This document shows, piece by piece, positions 19,501 through 28,225 of a stretch of 64,000 nt of DNA. The DNA lies in the NCBI GenBank assembly GCA_964590195.1, contig CAZPWJ010000004.1:55964-119963 (forward strand). The letters are read 5' to 3'. The position numbers were made by a program, and so were the translations under genes. The stretch's first letter is position 1. Each line of letters begins with the position of its first letter. The DNA comes from GCA-2731375 sp964590195 (GTDB taxonomy: Bacteria > Pseudomonadota > Alphaproteobacteria > GCA-2731375). The notes under the pieces are model-generated. The model was not told the DNA's origin. It worked only from the letters and a program-made list of their open reading frames with translations, and did no database searches.

Positions 19501-19700
19501 CTGGCATGGAGGCGCGGTCCGCGATTGGCTGGGTCGTCTTTGGCGGCCTGGGCATGGCCACGGTGTTCACGCTCGTCCTGATCCCAGTAATCTATAGCCT
19601 GTTGGCCCGCTTCCGCGCGCCCCGCGCACATGCCGGTCGGCGCCTGTCCGAAGAGCTAAGCGAGGCCGAGCAAGCCGTATTCGGTCGCGCGGCGGAATAG
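16587..19700 (+). CDS. RND-family efflux transporter permease
   Basis: This 1037-residue AcrB/MexF-type proton antiporter matches the family length and should have 12 membrane segments. The proton-relay aspartates Asp399-Asp400 are in 'GMIVDDAIVVVENVQR' and the partner lysine, about Lys918, is in 'LMAKNGILVVEFADQL'. The periplasmic loops include 'LPEGVEDIVVVKAD' and 'IDRELLPKEDRGAIVIYMQG'. It would expel toxic organic compounds or drugs across both membranes with the adaptor encoded directly upstream. No dedicated regulator is adjacent. Confidence 0.92.
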   Translation: MIGLGDLPSLAVRRPTLIVVLNLLIIVAGLGALLGVEVRELPDVDRPWVSVRAFFEGASPETMDAEVTSVIESAVARVAGVKIIASASEEDNARIFAQFAATVDIDVAANDVREAVAGVERRLPEGVEDIVVVKADSNARPIIRLALTSDHLSQEALTELAEDDVKPELAAIEGVAIVNLFGDRKRVLRVVVDPMRLASYHLSISDVAKVLESTDMDVPAGSFKSDDQMLLVRADASLWRPGDVERLAINEHVRLGDVARAIYGPAEALSHTLLNGRKVIGMALIRKAKSNTIAISDGVDRAVARLNKRLKGAEVIKISDDARFIRGSIREVVYSLGIATLVVIAVIYAFMTAVRPTLIPAVAIPIALAGTIAAIWLLGFSINILTLLALVLATGMIVDDAIVVVENVQRQRSLGHGPLAAAVLGTRQVFFAVLATTATLISVFLPIAFLPSVAGKLFSEFGFVLAIAVAISSFVALTLCPMLAARLPADWGAEKPGAPGPLSRFGNAITAAYQRLLDFTLGAPVLVLGCAVFLAAGAVALYPTIDRELLPKEDRGAIVIYMQGPDGVGLDYMDRQSAQAEAILEPLRERGEVSNIFAIVGRWDLNRVFLMAPLTPWSERTRSQNDIAKTLRGPLKAIPGATARVSQPNSLNLRRSGGRLEFTLTGGNYKDIAAAADTFLAAMHERIPNLEDPEIEYQQTQPQLSVKVDRGRAEDLGVEVEGVADTLRAMVDGLKVAELNVNDRTIPVRIESAAGAINDPSDLSNLFVPTASGDLVPLSAFISLEEVGVAAELDRAGQSRAIEIDAPLAPGYSLPEAMADVEALANEILPPGIGLRFIREAATLQDANHDVAITFAVAILVVLLVLAAQFESVFSAVVIVLTVPFGLAAAVFALKFTDSSLNIYSQIGLVMLVGLMAKNGILVVEFADQLRDKGLSVHDAVREAALTRLRPVIMTMLSTVLGALPLILGSGPGMEARSAIGWVVFGGLGMATVFTLVLIPVIYSLLARFRAPRAHAGRRLSEELSEAEQAVFGRAAE

Positions 19701-19738
19701 AGGCGGCAGGATATCAATTTCGCTCGGAAATACGCCCT

Positions 19739-20884
19739 TCACCCCTTGTAGATGAAATCCTCGTTCAGGCTGGCCAGGTCAGGGGCGCCGATCTGGCCCA
19801 TGATAAGGTCCAGCTCCCGGCGCAGGATCTCGATGGCCTTGGTCGCGCCCGCCGTTCCGCCGGCGGTAACGCCATAAAGCGTGGCGCGGCCGACGAAGAC
19901 GAAATCGGCGCCTAGGCACAAGGCGGTGGCGATGTCGGAGCCGCGCTGGATGCCGCTGTCCAGCATGATGGTCATGCGGTCGCCCACGGCGGCGGCGATG
20001 CTGGGTAATACCTCGATGGAGCCTGGCGCCCGGTCCAGTTGCCTCGCGCCGTGATTGGAGACCACGATGCCGTCGCAGCCCAGTTCCGCCGCTTTTACGG
20101 CGTCGTCGGGGTGCATGATGCCTTTGAGGATAAATTTGCGCGGCCAGATTTCCCTGAACCGCGCCACATCATCCCAGGTCAGGGGCGGCGTGGTCATTGA
20201 GGCCATGAAGTCGGCGACTTTGTCCGCATCCGCGCCCTCGCCGGCGTAGGGCAGCCAATTGGGAAACATCGGCAGGCCGGCCTTTAAATAGTCGAACAGC
20301 CAACCGGGATAGCTGAGCGCGTCAAGTTTGGTCGCCAGGCTTAGGCGCAAGGGCCGGCCAAAGCGGTTGCGGGCATTGCGTTCCCGGTTCGAATGCACCG
20401 GCACGTCCACCGTCAGCACCAGGGCGCCCAGCCCCGCCGCTTCGGCCCGGCGGATCATATCCTCGGATACGGATTTGTCCCGTGCGGCATAAAGCTGATA
20501 CCAGCCGTGCTCCGGCGCCAGCTTGCCCAAATCTTCGATCGACGCGTTGGAGGAGCCGGACATCACGAACGGCACATTGGCATCCCGGGCCGCCTGGGCC
20601 AGCATCATATCGCCGCCGACACGGAACATGCCCGCGAGACCGGTGGGCGAAATACCAAAGGGCAGATCGTATTTGCGGCCGAACAATTCCTTTGTCAGGT
20701 CGCGCTTGTCCACGTCGACGAGATAACGGGGCACCATCAAGAGATCGCGGAAGGCCTGTTGGTTACGGTCCAGGCCGATTTCGTCATCGGCGCCGCCCTC
20801 GATAAAATCATAACAGATCTTGGGGATGCGCCGTTTGGCGAGTAGGCGCAGGTCGTCGAAATTTACGGCGTCGTCGATACTCAT
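19739..20884 (-). CDS. FMN-dependent alpha-hydroxy-acid oxidase/dehydrogenase
   Basis: This 381-residue member of the glycolate oxidase/L-lactate dehydrogenase family oxidises an L-2-hydroxy acid to a 2-oxo acid. Landmarks are 'CYDFIEGGADDEIGLDRN' near the N-terminus, 'LVLTVDVPVHSNRERNAR', the catalytic base near His278 in 'SNHGARQLDRAPGS', and 'MLDSGIQRGSDIATAL' with 'FVFVGRATLYG' for FMN phosphate. The start 'MSIDDAVNF' follows GGAGCGGAG. Family members use lactate, glycolate or mandelate; which applies here is unknown. Confidence 0.88.
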   Translation of the reverse strand: MSIDDAVNFDDLRLLAKRRIPKICYDFIEGGADDEIGLDRNQQAFRDLLMVPRYLVDVDKRDLTKELFGRKYDLPFGISPTGLAGMFRVGGDMMLAQAARDANVPFVMSGSSNASIEDLGKLAPEHGWYQLYAARDKSVSEDMIRRAEAAGLGALVLTVDVPVHSNRERNARNRFGRPLRLSLATKLDALSYPGWLFDYLKAGLPMFPNWLPYAGEGADADKVADFMASMTTPPLTWDDVARFREIWPRKFILKGIMHPDDAVKAAELGCDGIVVSNHGARQLDRAPGSIEVLPSIAAAVGDRMTIMLDSGIQRGSDIATALCLGADFVFVGRATLYGVTAGGTAGATKAIEILRRELDLIMGQIGAPDLASLNEDFIYKG

Positions 20885-21021
20885 GGCTGCTCCGCTCCAG
20901 TTCAATTTGTTATGGCTATTTTGGCCCGGACGGACGCCCGCGCCAAGTGGTTGATTTGCCCACCTTCACATGGCAGCCCGATTGATGGACAATACAGCAT
21001 CATATTTGGAGAGGAATTGGC

Positions 21022-21984
21022 ATGTCGATCACTCTGGGCGAAGGCGATTATAAATACCGCGTGCGGGAAGATTGGGCCAAGTTGCCCGAGGGCTGGGACT
21101 TTCGCGATGTCGCCGGCATCGGTATCGACAGCAAGGATCAGGTCTATGTCTTCAACCGTGGCCGCCAGCCCATGATCGTATTCGACCGGGAGGGAAACTT
21201 CTTGCGCTCCTGGGGCAGTGATATCTTTCACCGCGCCCATGGCCTGCATATCGGCCCCGACGATGCGCTTTATTGCACCGACGATGGCGACCATACCGTG
21301 CGCAAATGCACACCCGAGGGCAAGGTCCTGATGGAAATCGGCGTGCCTGGCGAACCCGCACCCTATGTCAGTGGCGAGCCGTTTCACCGCTGTACCCACA
21401 CCGCTTTGTCGCCGGACAATCACATCTTTGTCTCCGACGGCTATGGCAACGCCAGGGTTCACAAATATTCACCGGACGGCAAGCTGGTGATGTCCTGGGG
21501 CGAGCCGGGCAGCGATCCCGGCCAGTTCAACATCGTCCATAATATTGTCGCCGACGACGATGGCTGGATCTATGTGGCGGACCGGGAGAACCACCGCGTT
21601 CAGGTCTTCGATACCAACGGCAAATACGAAACCCAATGGAATAACCTGCACCGCCCCTGCGGGCTGTTCATGCCCAGGGGCAATTGTCCCAACTGCGTGA
21701 TCGGCGAGCTGGGCCCTGGCATGCCTGTGAACCGCAACATGCCTAATTTGGGCCCACGCCTGACCATCGTTACCAGCAAGGGCGAACGGGTGGCACGTTT
21801 GGGCGGCGAGGACGGCTTTGTCCTGGAGCCGGGTCATTTCATGGCGCCGCACGGCCTGGCCATGGATTCCAGAGGCGACATTTATGTGGGCGAGGTCAGC
21901 TACACAAACTGGGCATCCTCGTTCGGTGGGCAACCCATGCCCAGCTACCTCAGCACCCTGAAGAAGCTGGAGAAGATGAATTAG
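21022..21984 (+). CDS. NHL-repeat beta-propeller protein
   Basis: The 320-residue protein is made of NHL-type blades: 'GIDSKDQVYVFNRGRQPMIV', 'HGLHIGPDDALYCTDDGDHTV', 'IFVSDGYGNARVHKYSPDGK' and 'WIYVADRENHRVQVFD'. It resembles the six-bladed propeller of peptidylglycine alpha-hydroxyglycine amidating lyases. Bacterial relatives of this type are mostly uncharacterised lyase- or lactonase-like enzymes. No signal peptide is evident, so it is probably cytoplasmic. The ribosome site is GGAGAGG. Its end is only 2 bp from the convergent deacetylase gene. Confidence 0.8.
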   Translation: MSITLGEGDYKYRVREDWAKLPEGWDFRDVAGIGIDSKDQVYVFNRGRQPMIVFDREGNFLRSWGSDIFHRAHGLHIGPDDALYCTDDGDHTVRKCTPEGKVLMEIGVPGEPAPYVSGEPFHRCTHTALSPDNHIFVSDGYGNARVHKYSPDGKLVMSWGEPGSDPGQFNIVHNIVADDDGWIYVADRENHRVQVFDTNGKYETQWNNLHRPCGLFMPRGNCPNCVIGELGPGMPVNRNMPNLGPRLTIVTSKGERVARLGGEDGFVLEPGHFMAPHGLAMDSRGDIYVGEVSYTNWASSFGGQPMPSYLSTLKKLEKMN

Positions 21985-21986
21985 GC

Positions 21987-22814
21987 TCAGCCCTTGAATG
22001 GTTCCCGTTCGTTATAAAGGCGGGCGGCGTCTTCCATGCTCATGAATTCGGCGCCCAGGTCGCGCAGTTTGCCGATAAAGCGTTCGAGCATCAGCATGCG
22101 GTGGCCGCGCCCGATGACATAGGGGTGGCAGGTATAGGTGATGATGCCCCAGTCCGTGCAGCGCGTCATATAGATGAAGTCATCGACCCAGTTTTCCATG
22201 ACGCTGTTGGCGTTGCGGTGGCCGTCCCTGGCCGCCGTCATCTCGAAATGCGGATGGTCATCCTGTGACCAGCTGATGGGCATTTCGATCAATGGCGTCT
22301 CTGGGCCGAACACCATGGGTTTGTGCAGATCGATTTCGTCGCCCTGGCGGATACGGTAGGGGGAATAATCGTGCCCCATCATTGAACTTTCGTAATGAAA
22401 GCCATGCTTCAGCAGCAATTCGAGCGTATGGGGGCTTAGATCCCAGGCCGGGGAACGATAGCCCCGCGCGTTCTGGCCCGTCAGGCGCTTGATCGCCTCG
22501 TTGGCGCGGATCATTTCCTCTTCTTCCTGCTCCCGGTCCAGCAGTGCCGGCTGTACGTGGGTCCAGCCGTGATGGCCGACCTCGTGACCGCCCGCTACCA
22601 CTTCGGCGCAGGCTTCGGGATAGGTTTCGATGGTGAAGCCGGGGATAAACCAGGTCGAGGGGATTTCCTCAGCCGCCAGCAGGGGCAGAAGACGGGAAGC
22701 CCCGACAATGCCGAACTCGCCGCGCGAGATTGGCGTGGGTGTCGTCATGCCCCGGGCGATATGCCCCGACATGACATCGAAATCGAACGTTAAACAAACT
22801 ATATGCCGTGCCAT
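21987..22814 (-). CDS. Polysaccharide deacetylase-family protein
   Basis: This 275-residue NodB-homology hydrolase has the metal/catalytic aspartates in 'LTFDFDVMSGH' (about Asp11 and Asp13), the metal histidines in 'GHEVGHHGWTHVQP', and 'GYRSPAWDLSPHTLELL'. It lacks a signal peptide. The motif set is close to the PuuE/allantoinase-like cytoplasmic branch that acts on amide bonds in small molecules, so it may not act on polysaccharide. It diverges from the CHAT gene. The start ATG 22814 matches the conserved 'ARHIVCLTFDFD'. Confidence 0.83.
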   Translation of the reverse strand: MARHIVCLTFDFDVMSGHIARGMTTPTPISRGEFGIVGASRLLPLLAAEEIPSTWFIPGFTIETYPEACAEVVAGGHEVGHHGWTHVQPALLDREQEEEEMIRANEAIKRLTGQNARGYRSPAWDLSPHTLELLLKHGFHYESSMMGHDYSPYRIRQGDEIDLHKPMVFGPETPLIEMPISWSQDDHPHFEMTAARDGHRNANSVMENWVDDFIYMTRCTDWGIITYTCHPYVIGRGHRMLMLERFIGKLRDLGAEFMSMEDAARLYNEREPFKG

Positions 22815-22879
22815 GAACTTGTTTACCTGAATGTCATCATTGTCTGGGATAATTGTGCGTTTAGATCGGACGGGACGCA

Positions 22880-25390
22880 ATGCACCATTCAAGTTGGATC
22901 TCTGCTGTAATTTGCGTGGCGACGATTGCCATCGCGCCATGTGCCCTGGCCAAGCCGGTACCTCTGTTGCCGGATGGCGCGCTAACTGCGGCGGAACGCG
23001 CGGCCTTTGCCATTTTGGTACCGGAGGCCGACAAGGACATCAAACTGCCCGCCGTACCGCCGAAAAGGGCCATGATTCCCCATACGAGCAATGTCGCCGA
23101 GGCCCTGGGCCTGCCGTTTTCCGGCCGTTTGAAAGAGGGCTATGACGCGTTCATGACGGGCGACACGGACCACGCCCTGGCCTTGCTGGACGCGGGCATG
23201 AAAGACGCCTGGGGCAGCCAGATGAAATTTCGCCTTTCGCTGATCCGGGCCGATCTGCTGGCGCGGGGCGACCGCATCGACGATGCGGAAAGCTCGATTT
23301 TGAATACGGCGGTATTGGAGAGGGATTATGCGGGCGACACATTGATCAGCCGGGCCGTGCGGGGTGATATCCGCGCCCGTCTTGGCGATGCCGCGGCGGG
23401 AGAAGGCGATCTGGCCCGCGTGGCACTGGCGCTGGAAGGCTGGCAGCTTCCAACCGAATTCGATGAGATGCCGGACATGATCGAGATTGTCATTAATACC
23501 GAGGCCAAGTTTCGCGCCGCCCTCGGTCTGGCATCGCTTTATATCCGTGCGGGCCAGTATGCCAAGGGTCTCGCCTGGGCGGTGCGGCTGGAGCGCCATT
23601 TTGTCCGGCTGTTTACCCTGGCGGATAATTCGGAATACGGCCATATGGTGCCGTTGATCCCGGAATTCTATTTGGCCCGTGGCGAGAACATGGCCTATCT
23701 GGGCGCCGGTATCTTGGCCGTCATGGATAGGCCCGAACAAGCCGCGCCCTACTTTGCCGCCGCCGAGGGCTTCTTCGAGGCCATGGGTTATGATCAGGGC
23801 CGTGCCGTAACAGCCGCCCTGCGGGCCCGTGCGCTGTACGATATTGGCCGGGACGAGGCGTTCGAGACAGTAGCGGTGTCTGCTATCGCCCTGGCCGCGA
23901 AGGCGGGTTTGGGCGAGCTGGTCTGGCGTCTGGAGGCCTTGCGCGGCGAGCGGTTTTTCGTCGCCGGCGACATGGCACGGGCGGAACCCGCCTTGCGCCG
24001 GGCCCAGGACGCGGTGACGTTGGTCAGCGGCGCGCTGTCAAGCGATCAGTCAAAACTGCGGTTTGGTTTCGGTAAGGAGCATTTGACCCAATTGCTTGCC
24101 GCCGTGGATGTGGCAAAAGGGCAATATGCCGCGTTGTTCAGTGACATGGAACAAGGCCGGGCCCGCTCTTTCATGGACATGCTGGCAAATCAGGCCATTG
24201 CCTCGGGCGATCAGGACGCCTTGATGACGGAAATCAGGCGCCTGGAACGGGATATTCGCCGTCAACGTCTGGCCAACGCTATCCCGGGCGCGGCCAGCCA
24301 GGCAAGATTGGATCGGGAGGCGGTGTTGTTGCGCCGGCATGGCGCGGCGATGTCTGATCTGCGCCGGGCCAATCCGGAATTGGCGGATGTCCTATCAGTG
24401 GCGACGGTGGCCTTGGCGGATGTGCAAGACCGGCTGATGCCAGGCGAAATGCTGGCCTATGCGGTGCCCGCCACATCGGCGGCGCCGATAAGCTGGCTAA
24501 TGATCGACAAGGACGGCGCCCGGATCATCAAGACCGCTATCAGTCAGGCCGATCTAGCCATGCGGCTGGCTACACTTTCCGATGCCATCGCCCTGGGCGC
24601 CACCGCCGCTCAGGTGGAGATCGCGGCGCAACTAGCCGAGCAGTTGGCGATTGCCAAATGGGGCGGGGCCAAGGGCGTTTATGTGGTGCCGGCGGGTCAG
24701 CTCTACTTCGTGCCCTGGGCGGCATTGGGAACGGATTATTTTGTCGCCGTTCTGCCCATGGGCGCTTGGCTGAACAGGCCGCTTTCCCAAACGCGGGAAA
24801 ATGCCGGCGCAACGATTGTTGGTGATCCGAATTTCTTTGGTGAGCTGCCGCAGTTGCCGGGCGCACGGGTGGAAGCGGCCGCGGTTGCCGAACTGTATCG
24901 CACGGTGCCGTTGCTTGGCGATGGTGCGACCGAGGCGAATTTGCGCGCTGCCGTTGGCGCCGGCGTCAATGTGCTGCACCTGGCCACCCACGGGCTTTTT
25001 GATGCGGATGATCCGTTGCACTCCGCTGTCATCGTGGCTGGTGCGGACACGGTAACATGGTTGACGGCGGCGCGTTTATTCGAGGCGCCCTTGAAGGCCG
25101 ACCTGGTTGTTTTGTCCGCGTGCGAGACGGGCGTCGGCAAGGCCGTTGCGGGCGATGATTATCTGGGTTTGATGCGCAGCTTCTATCTGGGTGGTGCGCG
25201 CACGGTGGTGAATAGTCTATGGCCCGTGGCGGACAGGGGCACGCAAATTTTCATGACCCGGTTCCACGAGTTGGCCCGGCAAGGCGACTATGGCGCGGCC
25301 TGGCTGGCGGCTCGTGACGAGGTCAAGCGGCAAGGTTTTCCACCCGCCGTCTATGGTGCGTTCAATCTCGGCGGTGCCGCCCGGCGTTAA
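22880..25390 (+). CDS. Exported CHAT-domain (caspase-like) protein with TPR-like helices
   Basis: The 836-residue protein begins with a likely signal peptide (about residues 1-24, ending 'APCALA'). A long alpha-helical, TPR-like region follows to about residue 480 ('LALLDAGMKDAW', 'GLASLYIRAGQYAKGLAWAV'). A C-terminal CHAT peptidase domain spans roughly 560-836. The catalytic dyad is visible as His704 in 'LHLATHGLFDADDPL' and Cys748 in 'LVVLSACETGVGK', followed by 'LMRSFYLGGARTVVNSLWPV'. CHAT domains are clan CD cysteine proteases related to caspases and separase. An export signal implies a periplasmic role. No gasdermin-like or effector substrate gene is adjacent. It overlaps the convergent hydrolase gene by 4 bp. 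Confidence 0.87.
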   Translation: MHHSSWISAVICVATIAIAPCALAKPVPLLPDGALTAAERAAFAILVPEADKDIKLPAVPPKRAMIPHTSNVAEALGLPFSGRLKEGYDAFMTGDTDHALALLDAGMKDAWGSQMKFRLSLIRADLLARGDRIDDAESSILNTAVLERDYAGDTLISRAVRGDIRARLGDAAAGEGDLARVALALEGWQLPTEFDEMPDMIEIVINTEAKFRAALGLASLYIRAGQYAKGLAWAVRLERHFVRLFTLADNSEYGHMVPLIPEFYLARGENMAYLGAGILAVMDRPEQAAPYFAAAEGFFEAMGYDQGRAVTAALRARALYDIGRDEAFETVAVSAIALAAKAGLGELVWRLEALRGERFFVAGDMARAEPALRRAQDAVTLVSGALSSDQSKLRFGFGKEHLTQLLAAVDVAKGQYAALFSDMEQGRARSFMDMLANQAIASGDQDALMTEIRRLERDIRRQRLANAIPGAASQARLDREAVLLRRHGAAMSDLRRANPELADVLSVATVALADVQDRLMPGEMLAYAVPATSAAPISWLMIDKDGARIIKTAISQADLAMRLATLSDAIALGATAAQVEIAAQLAEQLAIAKWGGAKGVYVVPAGQLYFVPWAALGTDYFVAVLPMGAWLNRPLSQTRENAGATIVGDPNFFGELPQLPGARVEAAAVAELYRTVPLLGDGATEANLRAAVGAGVNVLHLATHGLFDADDPLHSAVIVAGADTVTWLTAARLFEAPLKADLVVLSACETGVGKAVAGDDYLGLMRSFYLGGARTVVNSLWPVADRGTQIFMTRFHELARQGDYGAAWLAARDEVKRQGFPPAVYGAFNLGGAARR

Positions 25391-26208
25391 GACTGCTGCC
25401 GCGCCAGGAAGTCCAGCAGCAACCTATTGAATTCCTCGCTGCGTTCAATGTTCACCAGGTGCCCCGCGCCCTCGATGACGGTTAATTGGGCGCCCGGTAT
25501 CAGCCGCCGCATCTCTTCACCAATGCCGGGCGGGGTAAGGCGGTCCTCGGCGCCATAAATCAGCTGCACCGGCACCGAAATGGTGCTGATATCAACCGGG
25601 CGGTCATAACGCATGGTGGCTTCCAGGGTTTTGATATAGCTTTCCTGATGCAATGCCTCGACACTCTCCACCAGGCGCTGGAAATGCGCTGGCGCGGCAT
25701 TGGCGCTGACCAGGGTCTTTGCCAGGGGCTCCGCCATTTCCCGCAGGCTCTTGCCGGCCACCAAGGGCCCTTTGCGCAGATTTATGAATTCTTCCCGTTC
25801 TTTTGGCGGCAAGGTCGGCGTTGTGCCGGGGAAGGTGTCGCACAGGACCATCGCGGCGACCCGGCCAGGATAGCGGAAATACAAATCCTGGCTGATCCGC
25901 CCGCCCATGGACAGGCCAACCAGAAAGGCCTTGGATATCTCCAGATGATCTAGCAGGCGGACCATATCATCGGCAAATTGGGAAAAATCCAGCGGGCCGT
26001 CGTAGTCGTCCGAGAGGCCGTAGCCGCGCGCGTCCCAGGCGATGGCGCGATAATCAGGGGCGCAGGCGTGGAGTTGTTCGCGCCAGTTCGTACGGTTGCC
26101 GCCGATGCCGTGCAGGAACACGACCGGCGGGCCCGCGCCGATTTCGTCGTAGGCAATGCGCGGTTGACCGGGCACGTGGCCGGGAACGTGGGCGGTTTGC
26201 GATTCCAT
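25387..26208 (-). CDS. Alpha/beta-hydrolase-fold protein
   Basis: The 273-residue serine hydrolase resembles 3-oxoadipate enol-lactonase and related esterases. The oxyanion region is 'PVVFLHGIGGNRTNW', the nucleophile Ser100 lies in 'LVGLSMGGRISQD', an acid is in 'LIYGAEDRLTPP' and the catalytic His is in 'IEGAGHLVNIE'. It has no signal peptide. It diverges from the aldo/keto reductase gene with a 66-bp gap. The ribosome site is weak (GAAAAAGA). The substrate is unknown. Confidence 0.83.
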   Translation of the reverse strand: MESQTAHVPGHVPGQPRIAYDEIGAGPPVVFLHGIGGNRTNWREQLHACAPDYRAIAWDARGYGLSDDYDGPLDFSQFADDMVRLLDHLEISKAFLVGLSMGGRISQDLYFRYPGRVAAMVLCDTFPGTTPTLPPKEREEFINLRKGPLVAGKSLREMAEPLAKTLVSANAAPAHFQRLVESVEALHQESYIKTLEATMRYDRPVDISTISVPVQLIYGAEDRLTPPGIGEEMRRLIPGAQLTVIEGAGHLVNIERSEEFNRLLLDFLARQQS

Positions 26209-26274
26209 TCTTTTTCAATTCTCATCCAGGCTGCGGTATGATTGGGACAACAAAATCCCAGAAGGATAAGAAAA

Positions 26275-27198
26275 ATGCAACGACGCAGCTTTGGCAAGAC
26301 CGGTTTGGAGGTGTCCATTCTTGGCTTCGGCGGCGCGCCGGTCGGTTTTCTCGAGACCGAACAGGCGGAGGTCGCGGAACTTCTCAACAAACTGTTGGAT
26401 CAAGGCGTCAATCTGATTGACACCGCCGCCGGCTATGACGGCTCCGAGGAAATGATCGGCAGGACCATTGGTCGCCGCCGGGACGAATATGTATTGGTTT
26501 CGAAATGCGGGCGGGCCATGGACGGCATTGCGGGCGAGGCCTGGTCGGCGGAATGCGTCGAGAATACCCTGAACAGGGCGTTGAGCAGGCTGCAAACGGA
26601 TCATCTCGACGTCATGCTGTTGCATTCCTGCGATTTGGAAGTCCTGCAACAAGGCGAGGCGGTCGGCGCCCTGGTCAAGGCGCGGGATGCCGGAAAAATT
26701 CGCCACCTCGGCTATGCCGGCGATAACGAGGCGGCGGCCTACGCCGCCGGGCTGGACGATGTGGCGGTGATCGAAACGTCCATCTCCATGTGCGATCAAT
26801 CGAATATCGAGAACGTTTTGACGCCGTGCCAGCGAAACAACGTAGGCACCATCGCCAAACGCTCCATCGCCAACGCGGCCTGGAAGGATATCTCGGAACA
26901 ACGCGGCATGTATGTGAACTATGCCGTAACCTACGGCCAGCGTCTTGCTGCCATGGCCATCACGCCGGAGGATCTGGGCTATGGCGCCGATGAGTGGCCG
27001 GAAATCGCGCTTCGTTTTACGCTCGCGCAGCCGGGCTTGAGCTGCGCCATCGTCGGCACCACCAAGGCCAGCCATGTGGCCACCAATCTGGCCGCCGCCG
27101 CCAAGGGCCCGTTGCCGGAAGCCGAAGTTGCCGCCCTGCGTGATGCATTCCGGCGGGCCGAGGCGGCTGCCGGCGAAACATGGTTGGGACAAACCTGA
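26275..27198 (+). CDS. Aldo/keto reductase-family oxidoreductase
   Basis: The 307-residue NADPH-dependent TIM-barrel enzyme starts 'MQRRSFGKTGLEVSILGFGG'. It carries the catalytic region 'NLIDTAAGYDGSEEMIGRTI' (Asp and Tyr) with the Lys in 'YVLVSKCGRAMDG', and ends with a cofactor-binding stretch 'SCAIVGTTKASHVATNL'. The ATG at 26275 follows AGAAGGATAAG; a longer reading from 26242 lacks such a site. It is translationally coupled to the next gene (TGATG). It may reduce an aldehyde released by the neighbouring amidase pathway, which is a guess. Confidence 0.85.
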   Translation: MQRRSFGKTGLEVSILGFGGAPVGFLETEQAEVAELLNKLLDQGVNLIDTAAGYDGSEEMIGRTIGRRRDEYVLVSKCGRAMDGIAGEAWSAECVENTLNRALSRLQTDHLDVMLLHSCDLEVLQQGEAVGALVKARDAGKIRHLGYAGDNEAAAYAAGLDDVAVIETSISMCDQSNIENVLTPCQRNNVGTIAKRSIANAAWKDISEQRGMYVNYAVTYGQRLAAMAITPEDLGYGADEWPEIALRFTLAQPGLSCAIVGTTKASHVATNLAAAAKGPLPEAEVAALRDAFRRAEAAAGETWLGQT

Positions 27199-28139
27199 TG
27201 ACAAATATTATCGATGCACGGCCCGAACATATTCATTGGGGCTATTTCGAGGCGGAGCGGCCAGCGGTGGCCGAGGTCAATTCCGGCGAGCAGGTCACCA
27301 TCCGCACCTATTCCGGCGCGCCCAACGTGACGCCGGATGATGGCGGCGCCTTCACCGTGGCGGCGGAGCAGCGGGCCATCCATGATCAGGTGACGCGGCG
27401 GCAGGTGCCCGGCCATATCCTGACCGGCCCCGTTGCGGTCAAGGGCGCCAAACCGGGCATGGTGCTGGAAGTGCGCATCCTGGATATCGAGCTGGCCGCC
27501 GACTGGGGCTGGAACATCATCCGGCCCGGCGCCGGTGCGCTGCCCGATGATTTTACCGAGGAACGCCTGTTCCATGTCGGCCTGGACAAGGCGCGTCAGG
27601 TCGGCACGTTGCCGTGGGGTCAGGAAGTGCCATTGGCGCCGTTCTTTGGTGTCATGGGCGTGTCACCGCCCGAGGAACGCGGCACCATTACCTCCATTAT
27701 CCCCGGTGATTTCGGCGGCAATCTGGATCTTAAGCATCTGGTCGCCGGCACCACGTTATACTTGCCGGTCTTTGTCGAGGGCGCGAATTTCTCCGTCGGC
27801 GACGGCCATGCGGCCCAGGGCAATGGCGAGGTCTGCGTTACCGCGATCGAGACCGGCCTGAACGGCACGTTCGAGCTGATCGTCCGGGATGATCTGCATT
27901 TCACCATGCCACGGACCGAAACCCCGACCCATCGCATTACCATGGGTATCAACCCGGACCTGGACGAAGCCGCCCGCCAGGCCCTGCGCGAGATGATCAC
28001 CCTGATCTGCGAGCGCAGCGAACTATCGCGGGAGGAAGCCTACGCGCTTTGTTCCATATGCTGCGATATGGAGGTGACGCAGTTGGTCAACCAGCACGTC
28101 GGCGCGCACGCCATGCTGTTGAAAGAGCGTATGCCGTAA
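27198..28139 (+). CDS. Acetamidase/formamidase-family protein
   Basis: The 313-residue FmdA/AmdA-family amidohydrolase shows 'HIHWGYFEAERPAVAEVNSG' at the N-terminus. It also shows 'VLEVRILDIELAADWGWN', 'GVMGVSPPEERGTITSIIPG', 'GNLDLKHLVAGTTLYLPVFV' and 'FSVGDGHAAQGNGEVC', the most conserved block. It would release ammonia and an acid from a short amide in the cytoplasm. The ATG overlaps the reductase stop (TGATG), so both are made together. It converges with an HpcH-type aldolase gene over a GC-rich hairpin. Confidence 0.88.
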   Translation: MTNIIDARPEHIHWGYFEAERPAVAEVNSGEQVTIRTYSGAPNVTPDDGGAFTVAAEQRAIHDQVTRRQVPGHILTGPVAVKGAKPGMVLEVRILDIELAADWGWNIIRPGAGALPDDFTEERLFHVGLDKARQVGTLPWGQEVPLAPFFGVMGVSPPEERGTITSIIPGDFGGNLDLKHLVAGTTLYLPVFVEGANFSVGDGHAAQGNGEVCVTAIETGLNGTFELIVRDDLHFTMPRTETPTHRITMGINPDLDEAARQALREMITLICERSELSREEAYALCSICCDMEVTQLVNQHVGAHAMLLKERMP

Positions 28140-28192
28140 GACCTTGTCGTTCACGCCGCGCGCGGCTCCACTGGGGCGGCGCAGGGGCGCCG

Positions 28193-28208
28193 GGCCGCGG
28201 TCGCGGCC
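28193..28208. terminator. GC-rich hairpin between convergent genes
   Basis: GGCCGC-GGTC-GCGGCC is a perfect 6-bp stem with a 4-nt loop in the 86-bp gap between the amidase and aldolase ends. There is no clear T-tract, so a terminator role is only likely from position. Confidence 0.4.
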
Positions 28209-28225
28209 TGAGGTGTGCGGAATGC

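Noticed and set aside
21987..22814. Cell-wall polysaccharide deacetylase
   Set aside because: No signal peptide or membrane anchor is present and the motifs fit the cytoplasmic PuuE-like branch as well; the gene is kept only as a family-level call.
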